Of a stretch of DNA of 64,000 nt, positions 17,505 through 26,495 are shown one piece after another (position 1 is the stretch's first letter; each line of letters starts with the position of its first letter). Position numbers and translations under genes: made by a program. Below the pieces are notes generated by a model. That model saw only the letters and a list, made by a program, of their open reading frames with translations, searched no databases and was not told where the DNA came from. The stretch is taken from NCBI GenBank assembly GCA_965219305.1, contig OZ244725.1:4650001-4714000 (forward strand). Direction: 5' to 3'. The DNA is from DATHTS01 sp965219305. GTDB taxonomy: Bacteria > Acidobacteriota > Blastocatellia > Pyrinomonadales > Pyrinomonadaceae.

Positions 17505-19853
17505 ATGTTATTTCACTTCAAACGATTCATTTTCGTTACATTTTCGCTGATAATCACGACGGCTTGTTTTGCTCAAACGCCGACGGAAATTCTGCAAGTG
17601 TCGGGTTTGAAAGATTCCGTAACCGTTCGGCGCGATAATCGTTCGATTCCGTATATCGAAGCGAAAAATGATGCTGATCTTTACTTTGCACAAGGTTACG
17701 CGACGGCTTCGGACAGACTTTGGCAGATGGATTTGTTTCGCCGCGTGGCGAGCGGGCGAACGGCGGAAATTTTCGGAAAAGTCGTTTTGGAAGAAGATAA
17801 ACGCTGGCGCAGATTCGGTTTCGATAAAATCGTCAATGAGTCTTACAAAAATCTCGACGCGGAATTCAAAGCAGCTTTGGACAATTACGCGAAAGGCGTG
17901 AACGCTTATATCGCAAGTTTGAACAAAGATTCGATGCCGCCGGAATTCAAGATTTTGCAGTATCAGCCCGAACAATGGAAAGCGACGGATTCTTTGATAA
18001 TCGGGAAAATTCTGACTGACGCGCTCAGCACGACTTGGTGGGCGGACGCGGCGCGGGCGAAATTCGAGAAACTTCCGCAAGACGTTCGTGACAGACTTTT
18101 TAATCAAAAAACGCCGTTCGATGTTTTAGTTGTCGGGAAGGATTTTGAAGAAAAACCGAAAGCAAAAGGAAAAACTGCGAGTTTAGATTTAGATGAAAAC
18201 TTTTTCGAGTATGCAAAAAACGCCGAGCAAATAAGAAAACAATCGCTTGAAAAAATCGGCTTTTACGAACCTTTCAATGCGGCGAGCAATAACTTCGTCG
18301 TTTCGGGAAAGCGCACGCTCGACGGCAAACCGATCTTAGCGAACGATCCGCATTTGCAGGCTTCCGCGCCTTCGATCTGGTATTTGGTCAATTTAAGTTC
18401 GCCGGGAAATCGCGTCGCCGGCGTAACATTTCCGGGCGTTCCGGGCGTTGTTCTCGGACACAACGAATTTATCGCGTGGGGCGCGACGAATCTCGGTCCT
18501 GATGTGCAGGATTTGTATATCGAAGAATTAAACGACAAAAAGGAAAACAAAACCGCGAACGGTTTTAAGCCGTCGAATATTCGCACAGAAGAAATAAAAG
18601 TCCGCAAAAGTCCGTTCGGAACAGAGACGGAAACCGTTTCTCTGGAAGTTATCGAAACCGACGACGGAGTGATTATTCAGGACAACGGCGCAAAAAAAGT
18701 TGCTCTGAAATGGACGGCGTTCGATTCTAAAAACAACGAACTCGAAGCGTTTTTGCTTCTCAATCGCGCGAAAAATTGGGACGAATACAAAGCCGCGCTG
18801 AAAACTTACGGCGGCGCGACGCAGAATTTTATTTACGCGGACGTGAAGGGAAACATCGGTTTTCACGATGCCGGAGCGATTCCGATTCGTGATTCGGGCG
18901 ACGGAAGTGTGCCGTATGACGGGACGAAAGCAAACGGAAAATGGAAAAGTTATATTCCGTTTGAAGAACTGCCCGAAAGCTACAATCCGGCGCGCGGTTT
19001 TATCGTCACGGCGAATCAGCGTCTGGCGGGCGACAGTTATAAATATCATCTCGGAAATCTGTGGGCTGATCCGTATCGCGCACGAAGAATTTATCAGCTT
19101 CTTGAAGCGAACAAAAAAGTTACGATTCAGGATGCGTCGGACATTCAGCACGATATTTACAACATTTCTTATGCAAATTTCGCCCGCGAAGTCGTCAAAA
19201 TGGAATCGGCGAGCGATGGAACTCTTAATGTTTTGCGCGGTTGGGACGGCAAAATGTCCGCTGATTCAAAAGCCGCGCTTCTTATAAATGCGATTCGACG
19301 ACAAGTTTATGTGAAAATTTTGAATTTCAAGATCGGCGATGATCTGCGGCAGCAGTTTCAAGGCGGAAACTCGAATTCATTTATTGATTGGCTCATCAGA
19401 GAACAGCCCGCCGATTGGCTGCCGAAGGAATTTAAGAGTTACAAGAATTTGCTCATCGCCGCCGACAAAGATGCGCGCGAGGATTTAGCAAAAAATTACG
19501 GCGCGGACGAATCGAAATGGAATTGGGGAAGTTTCTGGAAAATAAATTTCCCTCATCCTCTCAACCCCGCGCCCATTGTTGGCGCAATTTTCGTCGTGCC
19601 GTCGGTCGAAGGTTCGGGATATTCGCTCACGCCGAATGTCGGTCAGAGCGTTTCGATGCGGCTCGTGACGATGCCGGGCGATTGGGATAAAACCAGACAC
19701 GGAATCGCGCTCGGCGAAAGCGGCGATCCGAAATCGGCATTTTATAAAGACCAGTTTCAAAGTTGGTTATCGGGAAATACGCCGGTTTTTCCGTTCAGCA
19801 AAAGCGCGGTTGATGAAAATACGAAACAAGTTGTTTTGATGAATCCGAAATAA
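17505..19853 (+). CDS. Penicillin acylase family (Ntn-hydrolase) protein
   Basis: 782 residues with a signal peptide (residues 1-23, ITTACFAQ; a lipoprotein reading around Cys is also conceivable). The alpha-chain region contains GYATASDRLWQMDLFRR. The autocatalytic site NAASNNFVVSG has candidate nucleophile Ser261, which becomes the N-terminus of the beta chain after self-cleavage. The beta chain carries GKPILANDPHL and the long family-typical C-terminal half. Relatives hydrolyse beta-lactam side chains, cephalosporins or acyl-homoserine lactones; the substrate here cannot be assigned. Periplasmic location is inferred. Expressed on its own behind a terminator. Confidence 0.92.
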   Translation: MLFHFKRFIFVTFSLIITTACFAQTPTEILQVSGLKDSVTVRRDNRSIPYIEAKNDADLYFAQGYATASDRLWQMDLFRRVASGRTAEIFGKVVLEEDKRWRRFGFDKIVNESYKNLDAEFKAALDNYAKGVNAYIASLNKDSMPPEFKILQYQPEQWKATDSLIIGKILTDALSTTWWADAARAKFEKLPQDVRDRLFNQKTPFDVLVVGKDFEEKPKAKGKTASLDLDENFFEYAKNAEQIRKQSLEKIGFYEPFNAASNNFVVSGKRTLDGKPILANDPHLQASAPSIWYLVNLSSPGNRVAGVTFPGVPGVVLGHNEFIAWGATNLGPDVQDLYIEELNDKKENKTANGFKPSNIRTEEIKVRKSPFGTETETVSLEVIETDDGVIIQDNGAKKVALKWTAFDSKNNELEAFLLLNRAKNWDEYKAALKTYGGATQNFIYADVKGNIGFHDAGAIPIRDSGDGSVPYDGTKANGKWKSYIPFEELPESYNPARGFIVTANQRLAGDSYKYHLGNLWADPYRARRIYQLLEANKKVTIQDASDIQHDIYNISYANFAREVVKMESASDGTLNVLRGWDGKMSADSKAALLINAIRRQVYVKILNFKIGDDLRQQFQGGNSNSFIDWLIREQPADWLPKEFKSYKNLLIAADKDAREDLAKNYGADESKWNWGSFWKINFPHPLNPAPIVGAIFVVPSVEGSGYSLTPNVGQSVSMRLVTMPGDWDKTRHGIALGESGDPKSAFYKDQFQSWLSGNTPVFPFSKSAVDENTKQVVLMNPK

Positions 19854-19864
19854 ATATGTTTTGT

Positions 19865-19948
19865 AAATTCTAAATTTTACCGGAAAGAATTACTTTGACA
19901 TTTTTTACCGATGAGAATTTAGAATGCTGAATGAAAAATTTAGAATTT
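19865..19948. repeat. AAATTCTAAATTTT inverted repeat in the convergent spacer
   Basis: AAATTCTAAATTTT at 19865-19878 is inverted exactly at 19935-19948, with a third partial copy near 19915-19925. It lies between the acylase stop and the converging ruvX stop and could act as a bidirectional terminator or belong to the palindromic-spacer group seen across the window. Confidence 0.6.
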
Positions 19949-19965
19949 GAAAAAATCTCGGATAT

Positions 19966-20478
19966 TTATTTGTCGAGTTTTTTTCTTTTTTTCAGTTCTA
20001 TTTTTAAGTTTAAAAAATCTCTCAAAATAATTGCGGCGGCTTCGCTGTCAACTTTTTCGAGAGATTCTTTTTTGCTAAAACCGGAATTCCACAAAAAATT
20101 TTGCGCCGCGTAGGTAGAGTTTCTTTCGTCCTGCAAAAATACGGGAATTTTCAAAGACAGCGAAAAATTGCGCGCTAAACGCCGTGCTTCCGCGGACATT
20201 TCACTTTCTCCGCCGTCAAATTCGAGCGGCAAACCTAAAACCAAAGCGACGGCATCAAACTCTTCCAGAACGGCAATGATTTCTAAAAGAAACTTTTTCC
20301 AGCCGACTCTTTTTACCGTCCGCACGCCGCGTGTGGTAATTTGCAGTTCGTCCGAAACGGCGATGCCGACTTTTTTTGTTCCTAAGTCCAACGCAACGAT
20401 GCGTCCTTTTTCGGGAGTTTTTAAAACGTCGAAAAAAACTAGAATATCGTCTGGATTAAATGTATCTTTATCTTGCAC
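19966..20478 (-). CDS. ruvX: YqgF/RuvX-type nuclease (putative Holliday junction resolvase)
   Basis: 170 residues of the RNase H-like YqgF family, implicated in pre-16S rRNA processing and junction resolution. The core starts IVALDLGTKKVGIAVSD (about residue 27, first catalytic Asp), followed by LVLGLPLEFDGG near 100, FLQDERNST near 123 (Glu) and the final Asp in KVDSEAAAIIL near 150. I give a GTG start at 20478; the N-terminal 25 residues are not conserved in the family, so a later start is possible. Its Lys-rich C-terminus is typical. Confidence 0.9.
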   Translation of the reverse strand: MQDKDTFNPDDILVFFDVLKTPEKGRIVALDLGTKKVGIAVSDELQITTRGVRTVKRVGWKKFLLEIIAVLEEFDAVALVLGLPLEFDGGESEMSAEARRLARNFSLSLKIPVFLQDERNSTYAAQNFLWNSGFSKKESLEKVDSEAAAIILRDFLNLKIELKKRKKLDK

Positions 20479-20592
20479 AATTTAACGTAATTCGGAATTC
20501 GGATTTAATATACTTTGAATCGAGTCTTTATTATTTTATAATTGTCCGGTCTGAATCGAAAACTTTATAAAAGTTAGCACGTATAAAAAATT

Positions 20593-21861
20593 ATGACATT
20601 TCGCGGAAAAATAATAGTTTTATCAATTTCATTCGCAATCGTTACTTACGCCATAGTCGGCGGTTTGATGGGAACTTTTGCTCAACAGCCGATTAACGAT
20701 CCGGGCGCACAACTGCGGATTTTTGAATCGGTGCTTCAGCATATCCAAAATGATTATGTTGACGAACCGAATCTGTCGAAGGTGCGCGACGGCGCACTGC
20801 GCGGTCTGACGAACGATCTCGATCCTTATTCTACTTATTTGACCGCCGATCAAGTTCGTGATTATCAGGCGAAAAATAAAGATACGAAAGTCGGCATCGG
20901 CGCGGAATTTTCGCAGATTTCTTCTTATCTTTATGTGATTTCGGTAATCAAAGATTCGCCCGCTGACAAAGGCGGACTTCGCGCCGGAGATGTTATCGAA
21001 TATATTGAAAACCGCGCGACACGCGATATTTCATTGTATGATGCGAAGCAAATGATTCTTGGCGGAAACGGAACGCCGGTTAAATTGCGCGTTTTGAGAA
21101 CAGGCGAAAAACCGCAGACAATCACTGTTTCGCGCGGCAAATATACCATTCCGAAAGCCGAATCGAAAGTCGAAGACGACAAGATCGGAGTTATCAAAGT
21201 TTACAGTTTAGAAGGCGGCGAATCGGCAGATATCAAAGCGCAGATTCAAAATCTTCAAAAACAAGGCGTGCAGAAAATCGTTTTGGATTTGAGAAATGTT
21301 TCCGCCGGAAGTTTGCAGGAAGGCGTTGACACGGCGAATTTATTTATAAAAGACGGAACGATTGCCAAAGTAATCGGTCGCAGCGATCAGGTGACGAAAA
21401 CTTACGATGCCGACCCCGCGAAATTCGTCTTTGACGGGAAAGTTTCGGTCTTGATAGACCTCGGAACGGCGGGCGCGGCGGAAGTTATCGCCGGAGCATT
21501 TTTAGACAGAAAACGCGGCGATGTCGTCGGAGAAAAAAGTTTCGGCGCGGGAACCGATCAACAATTATTCTCGCTTCGTTCGGGCGATGGTTTGTTGCTG
21601 ACAACCGCGAAATGGGCAACTCCTAGCGGAATAGCTTTTTTACAAGACGAAAGAGTAAAATCAGGCGTGAAGCCGTCAGTAGAAGTAAAACGACCGGAAA
21701 CTCCCGAACCTCTCGAAGTCGAAAATCTTGTGGAAAACCAAAAAGAAGAGGAAACCGAACCGCAACCGAATGCTTCACCGGAAACAAAAACCGCACCGAA
21801 GCAGCCGGTGTTGGAAGATTTGCAGCTTAAAAAAGCTTTGGAACTCTTAAAAGCAGTCTAA
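20593..21861 (+). CDS. S41/CtpA-like carboxy-terminal protease homologue lacking catalytic residues
   Basis: 422 residues: signal anchor (1-31), helical N-terminal region (40-90), PDZ domain (about 95-180, GIGAEFSQISSYLYV and SPADKGGLRAGDVI) and S41 core (190-345). In active CtpA/Tsp enzymes the nucleophile lies in G-T/S-A-Ser-A-S-E and the general-base Lys 25 residues later in FGKG. Here the aligned motifs read GTAGAAEV and GEKSFGAG, so the nucleophile position is Gly294 and the Lys position is Ala319. Everything else of the fold, including LDLRN, is retained. I infer a pseudoprotease, perhaps a peptide-binding or scaffold protein in the periplasm. A Pro/Glu-rich tail follows. Confidence 0.9.
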   Translation: MTFRGKIIVLSISFAIVTYAIVGGLMGTFAQQPINDPGAQLRIFESVLQHIQNDYVDEPNLSKVRDGALRGLTNDLDPYSTYLTADQVRDYQAKNKDTKVGIGAEFSQISSYLYVISVIKDSPADKGGLRAGDVIEYIENRATRDISLYDAKQMILGGNGTPVKLRVLRTGEKPQTITVSRGKYTIPKAESKVEDDKIGVIKVYSLEGGESADIKAQIQNLQKQGVQKIVLDLRNVSAGSLQEGVDTANLFIKDGTIAKVIGRSDQVTKTYDADPAKFVFDGKVSVLIDLGTAGAAEVIAGAFLDRKRGDVVGEKSFGAGTDQQLFSLRSGDGLLLTTAKWATPSGIAFLQDERVKSGVKPSVEVKRPETPEPLEVENLVENQKEEETEPQPNASPETKTAPKQPVLEDLQLKKALELLKAV

Positions 21862-21876
21862 TTTTCTAATAATACA

Positions 21877-21914
21877 GAAAAAAGACGGAAGAATGTGAAT
21901 TTTTCCGTCTTTTC
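21877..21914 (+). terminator. First terminator hairpin after the S41-like gene
   Basis: AAAAGACGGAA pairs with TTCCGTCTTTT around a loop of about 12 bases. It starts 16 bases after the stop and is AT-flanked on both sides. Confidence 0.8.
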
Positions 21915-21925
21915 CAATTAAAACA

Positions 21926-21960
21926 AAAAGAGCGGTTTCAAATAACGAAACCGCTCTTTT
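21926..21960. terminator. Second, strong hairpin terminator
   Basis: A perfect 14-base stem (AAAAGAGCGGTTTC at 21926-21939, complement at 21947-21960) has a 7-base loop and ends in TTTT; the A-rich left side could make it work in both directions. It backs up the preceding hairpin. Confidence 0.88.
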
Positions 21961-22445
21961 CATTTACGAAGAATTGTGAGGTTGTTGAGAGAACCATAAA
22001 TTTAAAAACTTCCGGTATTACTTTGTGACTCGCCGCATTGAGAGTAAATGCCGATAATCTGTTTGTTGATTGTCGTAGATAATGCTCGCCGTCTTGAGAT
22101 ATTGATTAATATTTTTGTTTAGTTTTCTTTTTTTTATGAAATTTGTTCCTGTTTCTAAATTTTTTTCACACTTGCTTAGATATGCGGAAATATTCTGAAA
22201 AACCGGACAAAGTAATTCTCAAATCCTTCGCATTTTGTAAATTTTGACGGAAGAGAATATATCGAAAGAAGAATTTTTTATGCTTTTGTATGCAAAGAGT
22301 TTAAGCCGTTTGCGAAATTGATTGTTTCGGAAAAGTGCAGATTATTATAACTGCACTTTTCCGCGAAAATTCTTGCATCTGAGCAAACAGACGAAAATTA
22401 AATCGAATGCAAAATTGGAAATTAAACTGTAAAAATTAACTTTTT
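21961..22445. other. Gene-free stretch with one hairpin
   Basis: No credible coding frame is seen in these 485 bases. A perfect 13-base inverted repeat (CGGAAAAGTGCAG at 22328-22340, complement at 22351-22363) lies about 80 bases beyond the stop of the reverse-strand permease gene, without a T-run. The segment around 22010-22100 is less AT-rich than its flanks and could hold a small RNA, but I recognise no known RNA family. Confidence 0.5.
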
Positions 22446-23699
22446 TTATTCGTAACGCAACGCTTCAATCGGATCAAGTCTGGCTGCTTTCCACGCCGGA
22501 AAAAGTCCGAAGATTAAACCGATTCCGACGCTGGCGACGAATCCGGCGATTGGCGCCCAGAGCGGAACGTAAGACGGGAAAACGAGGCTGATTAAAAACG
22601 ATAAACCCCAACCGATGAGCAAACCGACAAGTCCGCCGAATCCGGTCAAAGTGGCGGCTTCGACCAAAAATTGAAGCAGAATATCGTTACGTTTCGCGCC
22701 GAGTGCTTTGCGGATTCCGATCTCTCTCGTTCTTTCCGTTACGGAAACGAGCATAATATTCATCACGCCGATTCCGCCGATCATCAAACCGACCGACGAA
22801 ATTACGATCATTGCAACGAAAACTCCGCTCGTGATCGCGCTGAACGTATCAATGATCGAAGCGGCAGTGGACATCGAAAAATTATCTTTTTCGCCGAACG
22901 GAACTTGGCGGCGGACGCGCATCAAATCCTGCACTTGATCTTTGGCGCGTTCGAGCATTCCTTCTTTGGCGACGACCGTGATATACAAATCATCAGCCTG
23001 CGGTTTCAGGCGCAGAGCCGAACCGAGCGGCATATAAATTACGTTGCTTTCGCTCGAACTTCCGTCGCCGCCTAGGAATTGTTCGCGTTTTTGCAGAAGT
23101 CCGATGACGGTAAATTTCCGTCCGCCGATCTCTAAATCTTCACCAATCGGATCTCCGTAGGGAAAGTAAGCATCGGCGACCGCCGAACCGATCAGGCAAA
23201 CGTCTTTGTTGTAATCGTTTTCGGCTTGCGAAAACCAACGACCTTGCGTTAAAACCTCGGAACCTGTTTTTTCAAAATCGGGAAGTGTTCCTTGAAGTCT
23301 GACGGAAGCGGAAGTTTTTCCGTTTTTGCTGCTGACGTTTATTCTTCCGCCCCAGAAATTGCTCGACACATCAAGAATAGGAACGGCGGTTTCGACCGTC
23401 GAAAGTTCTGATAAAGCCTCGGAATCTTCCGCCGTTAAAGGTTTTCGCATCCGTTCTTCCTGCGAGCGTCTGCCGAATTGCACGAGATCGTATTTGTATA
23501 AAATTATCGAATTCGTGCCGAAAGATTCGATCTGTTTTTCAAACGCGACGCTGATTCCGCTGATTAAAGAAGAGATCAGCATTACGACGATAACACCGAT
23601 CATTACGCCGATGATCGTTAAAAACGAGCGCAATTTGTTATTCCGCAAAGTGGCGAACGCCATTTTGAAATTTTCTAAGAATGTTACCGGAAGTGCCAT
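22446..23699 (-). CDS. MacB/FtsX-type ABC transporter permease (second of tandem pair)
   Basis: 417 residues with the MacB layout: an N-terminal transmembrane helix after NNKLRSFLTIIGVMIGVIVV (about 20-45), a periplasmic MacB_PCD domain (about 50-260, containing LTQGRWFS and CLIGSAVADAYFP), and three C-terminal helices of the FtsX domain with VTERTREIGIRKALGAKRNDI near 330. It ends FPAWKAARLDPIEALRYE. Such permeases pair with an ABC ATPase to work as mechanotransmission exporters of antibiotics, peptides or lipoproteins. The neighbouring gene is a paralogue, 24 bases apart, but no ATPase or membrane-fusion protein gene is adjacent. Confidence 0.92.
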   Translation of the reverse strand: MALPVTFLENFKMAFATLRNNKLRSFLTIIGVMIGVIVVMLISSLISGISVAFEKQIESFGTNSIILYKYDLVQFGRRSQEERMRKPLTAEDSEALSELSTVETAVPILDVSSNFWGGRINVSSKNGKTSASVRLQGTLPDFEKTGSEVLTQGRWFSQAENDYNKDVCLIGSAVADAYFPYGDPIGEDLEIGGRKFTVIGLLQKREQFLGGDGSSSESNVIYMPLGSALRLKPQADDLYITVVAKEGMLERAKDQVQDLMRVRRQVPFGEKDNFSMSTAASIIDTFSAITSGVFVAMIVISSVGLMIGGIGVMNIMLVSVTERTREIGIRKALGAKRNDILLQFLVEAATLTGFGGLVGLLIGWGLSFLISLVFPSYVPLWAPIAGFVASVGIGLIFGLFPAWKAARLDPIEALRYE

Positions 23700-23723
23700 A
23701 ACTAATTATTGAATTGCAGATTT

Positions 23724-24959
23724 TTAATCCGCTCTTAAGGCTTCGATCGGGTCGAGTCTGGCGGCTTTCCACGCGGGGAAAAGTCCGGCGACGATGCCGA
23801 CGAGCGCGCAGACGAAGATCGAAATCACGATCGCATACCACGGAATAACGGTTTTAATAAACATCGCCGAAATTATAAATCCGGCAAGTTCGGCGAGAAT
23901 CAAACCGATAGCTCCGCCGATCACGGAAAGCGTCGCCGATTCTAAAAGAAACTGTCTTAAAATATCGTTCTGCCGCGCACCGAGACTTTTACGAATGCCG
24001 ATCTCACGCGTTCTTTCCGTTACGGCGACGAGCATAATATTCATAATGACGATCGCGCCGACGACGAGAGAAATTCCCGGAACGAAAATAATCACGATAA
24101 AAATCGGACCGAAAATGCTGTCGCGCAGACTGGAAATCGCGTCGGGCGTAATAATTCTGAAAGTATCTTCTTTGCCGAATTCGAGTTTGCGTTTAACGCG
24201 CATCAGCGTTCTGGCTTCTTCGACCGCATCGTCAAAAAGTTTTTCCGAAACCGCCGTTGCTTTAAAAGAAAGCTGGCGGCTGTTGGTCAAACCGCCGAAA
24301 TTTGCGCCGTAAGTCAAAAGCGGCAGCGTAATAAAAGCGTCTTGCGGCATTCCGAAAACCGTGCCTTTTTCTTTTTGAACGCCGATCACTTTGTATGGAA
24401 TTCCTCGTATTTTTATTTCTCCGCCGATTGCCGAGCCGCGCGGAAATAATTTGTTGGCGATGTCCGAACCGACGAACGCGACGCGCATCTGATTTTCGTT
24501 TTCGGCATTTGTAAAATAGCGACCTTCGGCGATTTCGACATTCTCGATCTCGCCGATGACGGGTTCCGCGCCGTCAACTCTGATGTCTTCGAGAGTTACC
24601 GAACCGCGTTTGACTTCGCGCGAGTTGGCAAACGCTTTTGCGCCGATCTTGTCAATCGTTTGAGCGCGTTCTCTGATAAATTCCAGTTCATCGAAAGTCA
24701 GTTCTTTGTTGCGTCGTTGCGCGGCGGCAATCGTGTCGGTGTCTTTGAAATCTTCAAAAGAAAAACGCTGGATCGTAAAAGCATTTGAACCGATTCCGGC
24801 GATTTTCTCGTCAACATAAACATTAAATCCCTGCAATATCGAAAGCACGATCATAAACGTCATTACGCCGATAATCATTCCGAGAAGTGTCAAAAACGAA
24901 CGCAGTTTGTGTCCCCAGATCGCCGCCAGTGCAAGTTTTAATGTTTCGTTAAAATTCAT
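23724..24959 (-). CDS. MacB/FtsX-type ABC transporter permease (first of tandem pair)
   Basis: 411 residues with the same domain order as its downstream paralogue: helix after GHKLRSFLTLLGMIIGVMTF (about 18-42), a periplasmic MacB_PCD domain (about 45-255), the FtsX domain with VTERTREIGIRKSLGARQNDI near 320, and a terminal FPAWKAARLDPIEALRAD. The matching ends show that the pair arose by tandem duplication. The two may form a heterodimer with an ATPase encoded elsewhere. Transcribed ahead of the other permease; divergent from the NtrC-type regulator gene, which could control the pair (inference from position only). Confidence 0.92.
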   Translation of the reverse strand: MNFNETLKLALAAIWGHKLRSFLTLLGMIIGVMTFMIVLSILQGFNVYVDEKIAGIGSNAFTIQRFSFEDFKDTDTIAAAQRRNKELTFDELEFIRERAQTIDKIGAKAFANSREVKRGSVTLEDIRVDGAEPVIGEIENVEIAEGRYFTNAENENQMRVAFVGSDIANKLFPRGSAIGGEIKIRGIPYKVIGVQKEKGTVFGMPQDAFITLPLLTYGANFGGLTNSRQLSFKATAVSEKLFDDAVEEARTLMRVKRKLEFGKEDTFRIITPDAISSLRDSIFGPIFIVIIFVPGISLVVGAIVIMNIMLVAVTERTREIGIRKSLGARQNDILRQFLLESATLSVIGGAIGLILAELAGFIISAMFIKTVIPWYAIVISIFVCALVGIVAGLFPAWKAARLDPIEALRAD

Positions 24960-25125
24960 CTTAATTCGCCGCCGTTATTTTATACGTAAATGATTTGAAA
25001 TGGTTTATCTTTTAAGTTATTCAAGCTCGTTTACTGAATCGAACTATATTTATTTTACGCGAAATGTGTTTTACAGGCGAATTATTTGCAATCTGCCCGA
25101 ACAAAAACATAAAATTTCTACATCT

Positions 25126-26481
25126 ATGACGTTACAAAATGTTCTCGTGGTCGAAGATGAAGAATTGATGCGCTCGATTTTGCGGCAGTTGCTCGAAGAC
25201 GAAGGCTACAATGTTTTCACGGCAAACTCGGCGGAAACCGCGCTGGAGATTTTTCCGGCAAATAATATCTCTGTTACGTTGACCGACATACGAATGGCGG
25301 GAATGGACGGTTTGGAACTTCTCGACCAAATAAATGCGATTGACAAAGACGCGCTCGTGATAATTATGACGGCGTATTCGTCGGTTGATTCGGCGATCGC
25401 CGCGCTCAGAAAAGGCGCGTATGATTACATCACGAAACCTTTCGTCAACGAAGATTTACTGCAAACGGTTAAAAACGCAATTCGCCAGCGCGAGCTTTTC
25501 GTCGAAAATCGCCAACTCAAACGCGAACTCAATAAACATTACGGTTTTTCCGAAATCATCGGCACGAGCGCGGCTTTGCAAAAAGTTTTCCGCCTCGTCG
25601 AAAAGGTCGCCGATACGAATGTTTCGGTTTTAATTCAGGGCGAATCGGGAACGGGAAAAGAACTGATCGCGCGGGCGATTCATTTTAACAGCAGTCGCGC
25701 CGGACAACCGTTTCTCGCGGTCAATTGCGGCGCATTGCCCGAATCACTGCTCGAATCCGAACTTTTCGGACATACGAAAGGCGCGTTTACGGATGCGAAA
25801 ACCGACAAAAAAGGTCTGTTTCGTTCGGCGGAAGGCGGCACGATTTTCTTGGACGAGATCGGCGAAATGCCGCTTTCGTTGCAGGTCAAACTTCTACGCG
25901 CGTTGCAGGAACACGAAGTTACGCCCGTCGGGGCATCTCTGCCGATAAAATTCGATGCGCGGATAATCGCTGCGACGAACAAGAATCTAGAAACGGAATT
26001 GGCGGAAAATCGTTTCCGTGAAGATTTGTATTATCGTCTGAACGTCGTCGAAATTCATCTGCCGCCGCTTCGCAATCGCCGCGAAGATATTCCGCTTCTG
26101 GCAAAACATTTTGTTACAAAAAACGCCCGCGAACAGCAGACGGCGGAAAAAACGGTCACGAAAGAAACGCTCGCCGCGCTCGTCGGTTACAACTGGCAGG
26201 GAAATGTCCGCGAACTCGAAAATGCGGTCGCGCGAGCGTTTATTTTGAGCGGCGATGAAATAACGCCGGAATTTCTGCCGCCTAAAATTCGTCAGTTTTC
26301 CGGTGGAAGTTTAGAAATACGCGATCCCGAAGGTTTTCGCCCGACGCTTGAAGAAGTCGAACGGCGTTATATTATGGAGATTTTAGAGACGGTTGACGAC
26401 GATAAAACAAACGCGGCGGAAATTCTCGGAATTGATCTTTCGACACTTTACCGCAAATTGAAAAGATACGAAGATTTGTAA
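25126..26481 (+). CDS. NtrC-family sigma-54-dependent response regulator
   Basis: 451 residues from ATG 25126 (MTLQNVLVVEDEE). Receiver domain 5-118 with phospho-acceptor Asp54 (LTDIRMAG) and Lys104 (YITKPF); AAA+ domain about 142-375 with Walker A GESGTGKE (172-179) and Walker B GGTIFLDEIGEM; C-terminal Fis HTH (TNAAEILGIDLSTLYRKLK). The sigma-54-contacting loop reads GAFTDA (219-224) rather than GAFTGA. It should activate sigma-54 promoters when phosphorylated. No cognate kinase is adjacent. A longer reading frame starting at 25000 lacks domain support. Confidence 0.93.
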   Translation: MTLQNVLVVEDEELMRSILRQLLEDEGYNVFTANSAETALEIFPANNISVTLTDIRMAGMDGLELLDQINAIDKDALVIIMTAYSSVDSAIAALRKGAYDYITKPFVNEDLLQTVKNAIRQRELFVENRQLKRELNKHYGFSEIIGTSAALQKVFRLVEKVADTNVSVLIQGESGTGKELIARAIHFNSSRAGQPFLAVNCGALPESLLESELFGHTKGAFTDAKTDKKGLFRSAEGGTIFLDEIGEMPLSLQVKLLRALQEHEVTPVGASLPIKFDARIIAATNKNLETELAENRFREDLYYRLNVVEIHLPPLRNRREDIPLLAKHFVTKNAREQQTAEKTVTKETLAALVGYNWQGNVRELENAVARAFILSGDEITPEFLPPKIRQFSGGSLEIRDPEGFRPTLEEVERRYIMEILETVDDDKTNAAEILGIDLSTLYRKLKRYEDL

Positions 26482-26495
26482 AAATGCCGAGTTTC

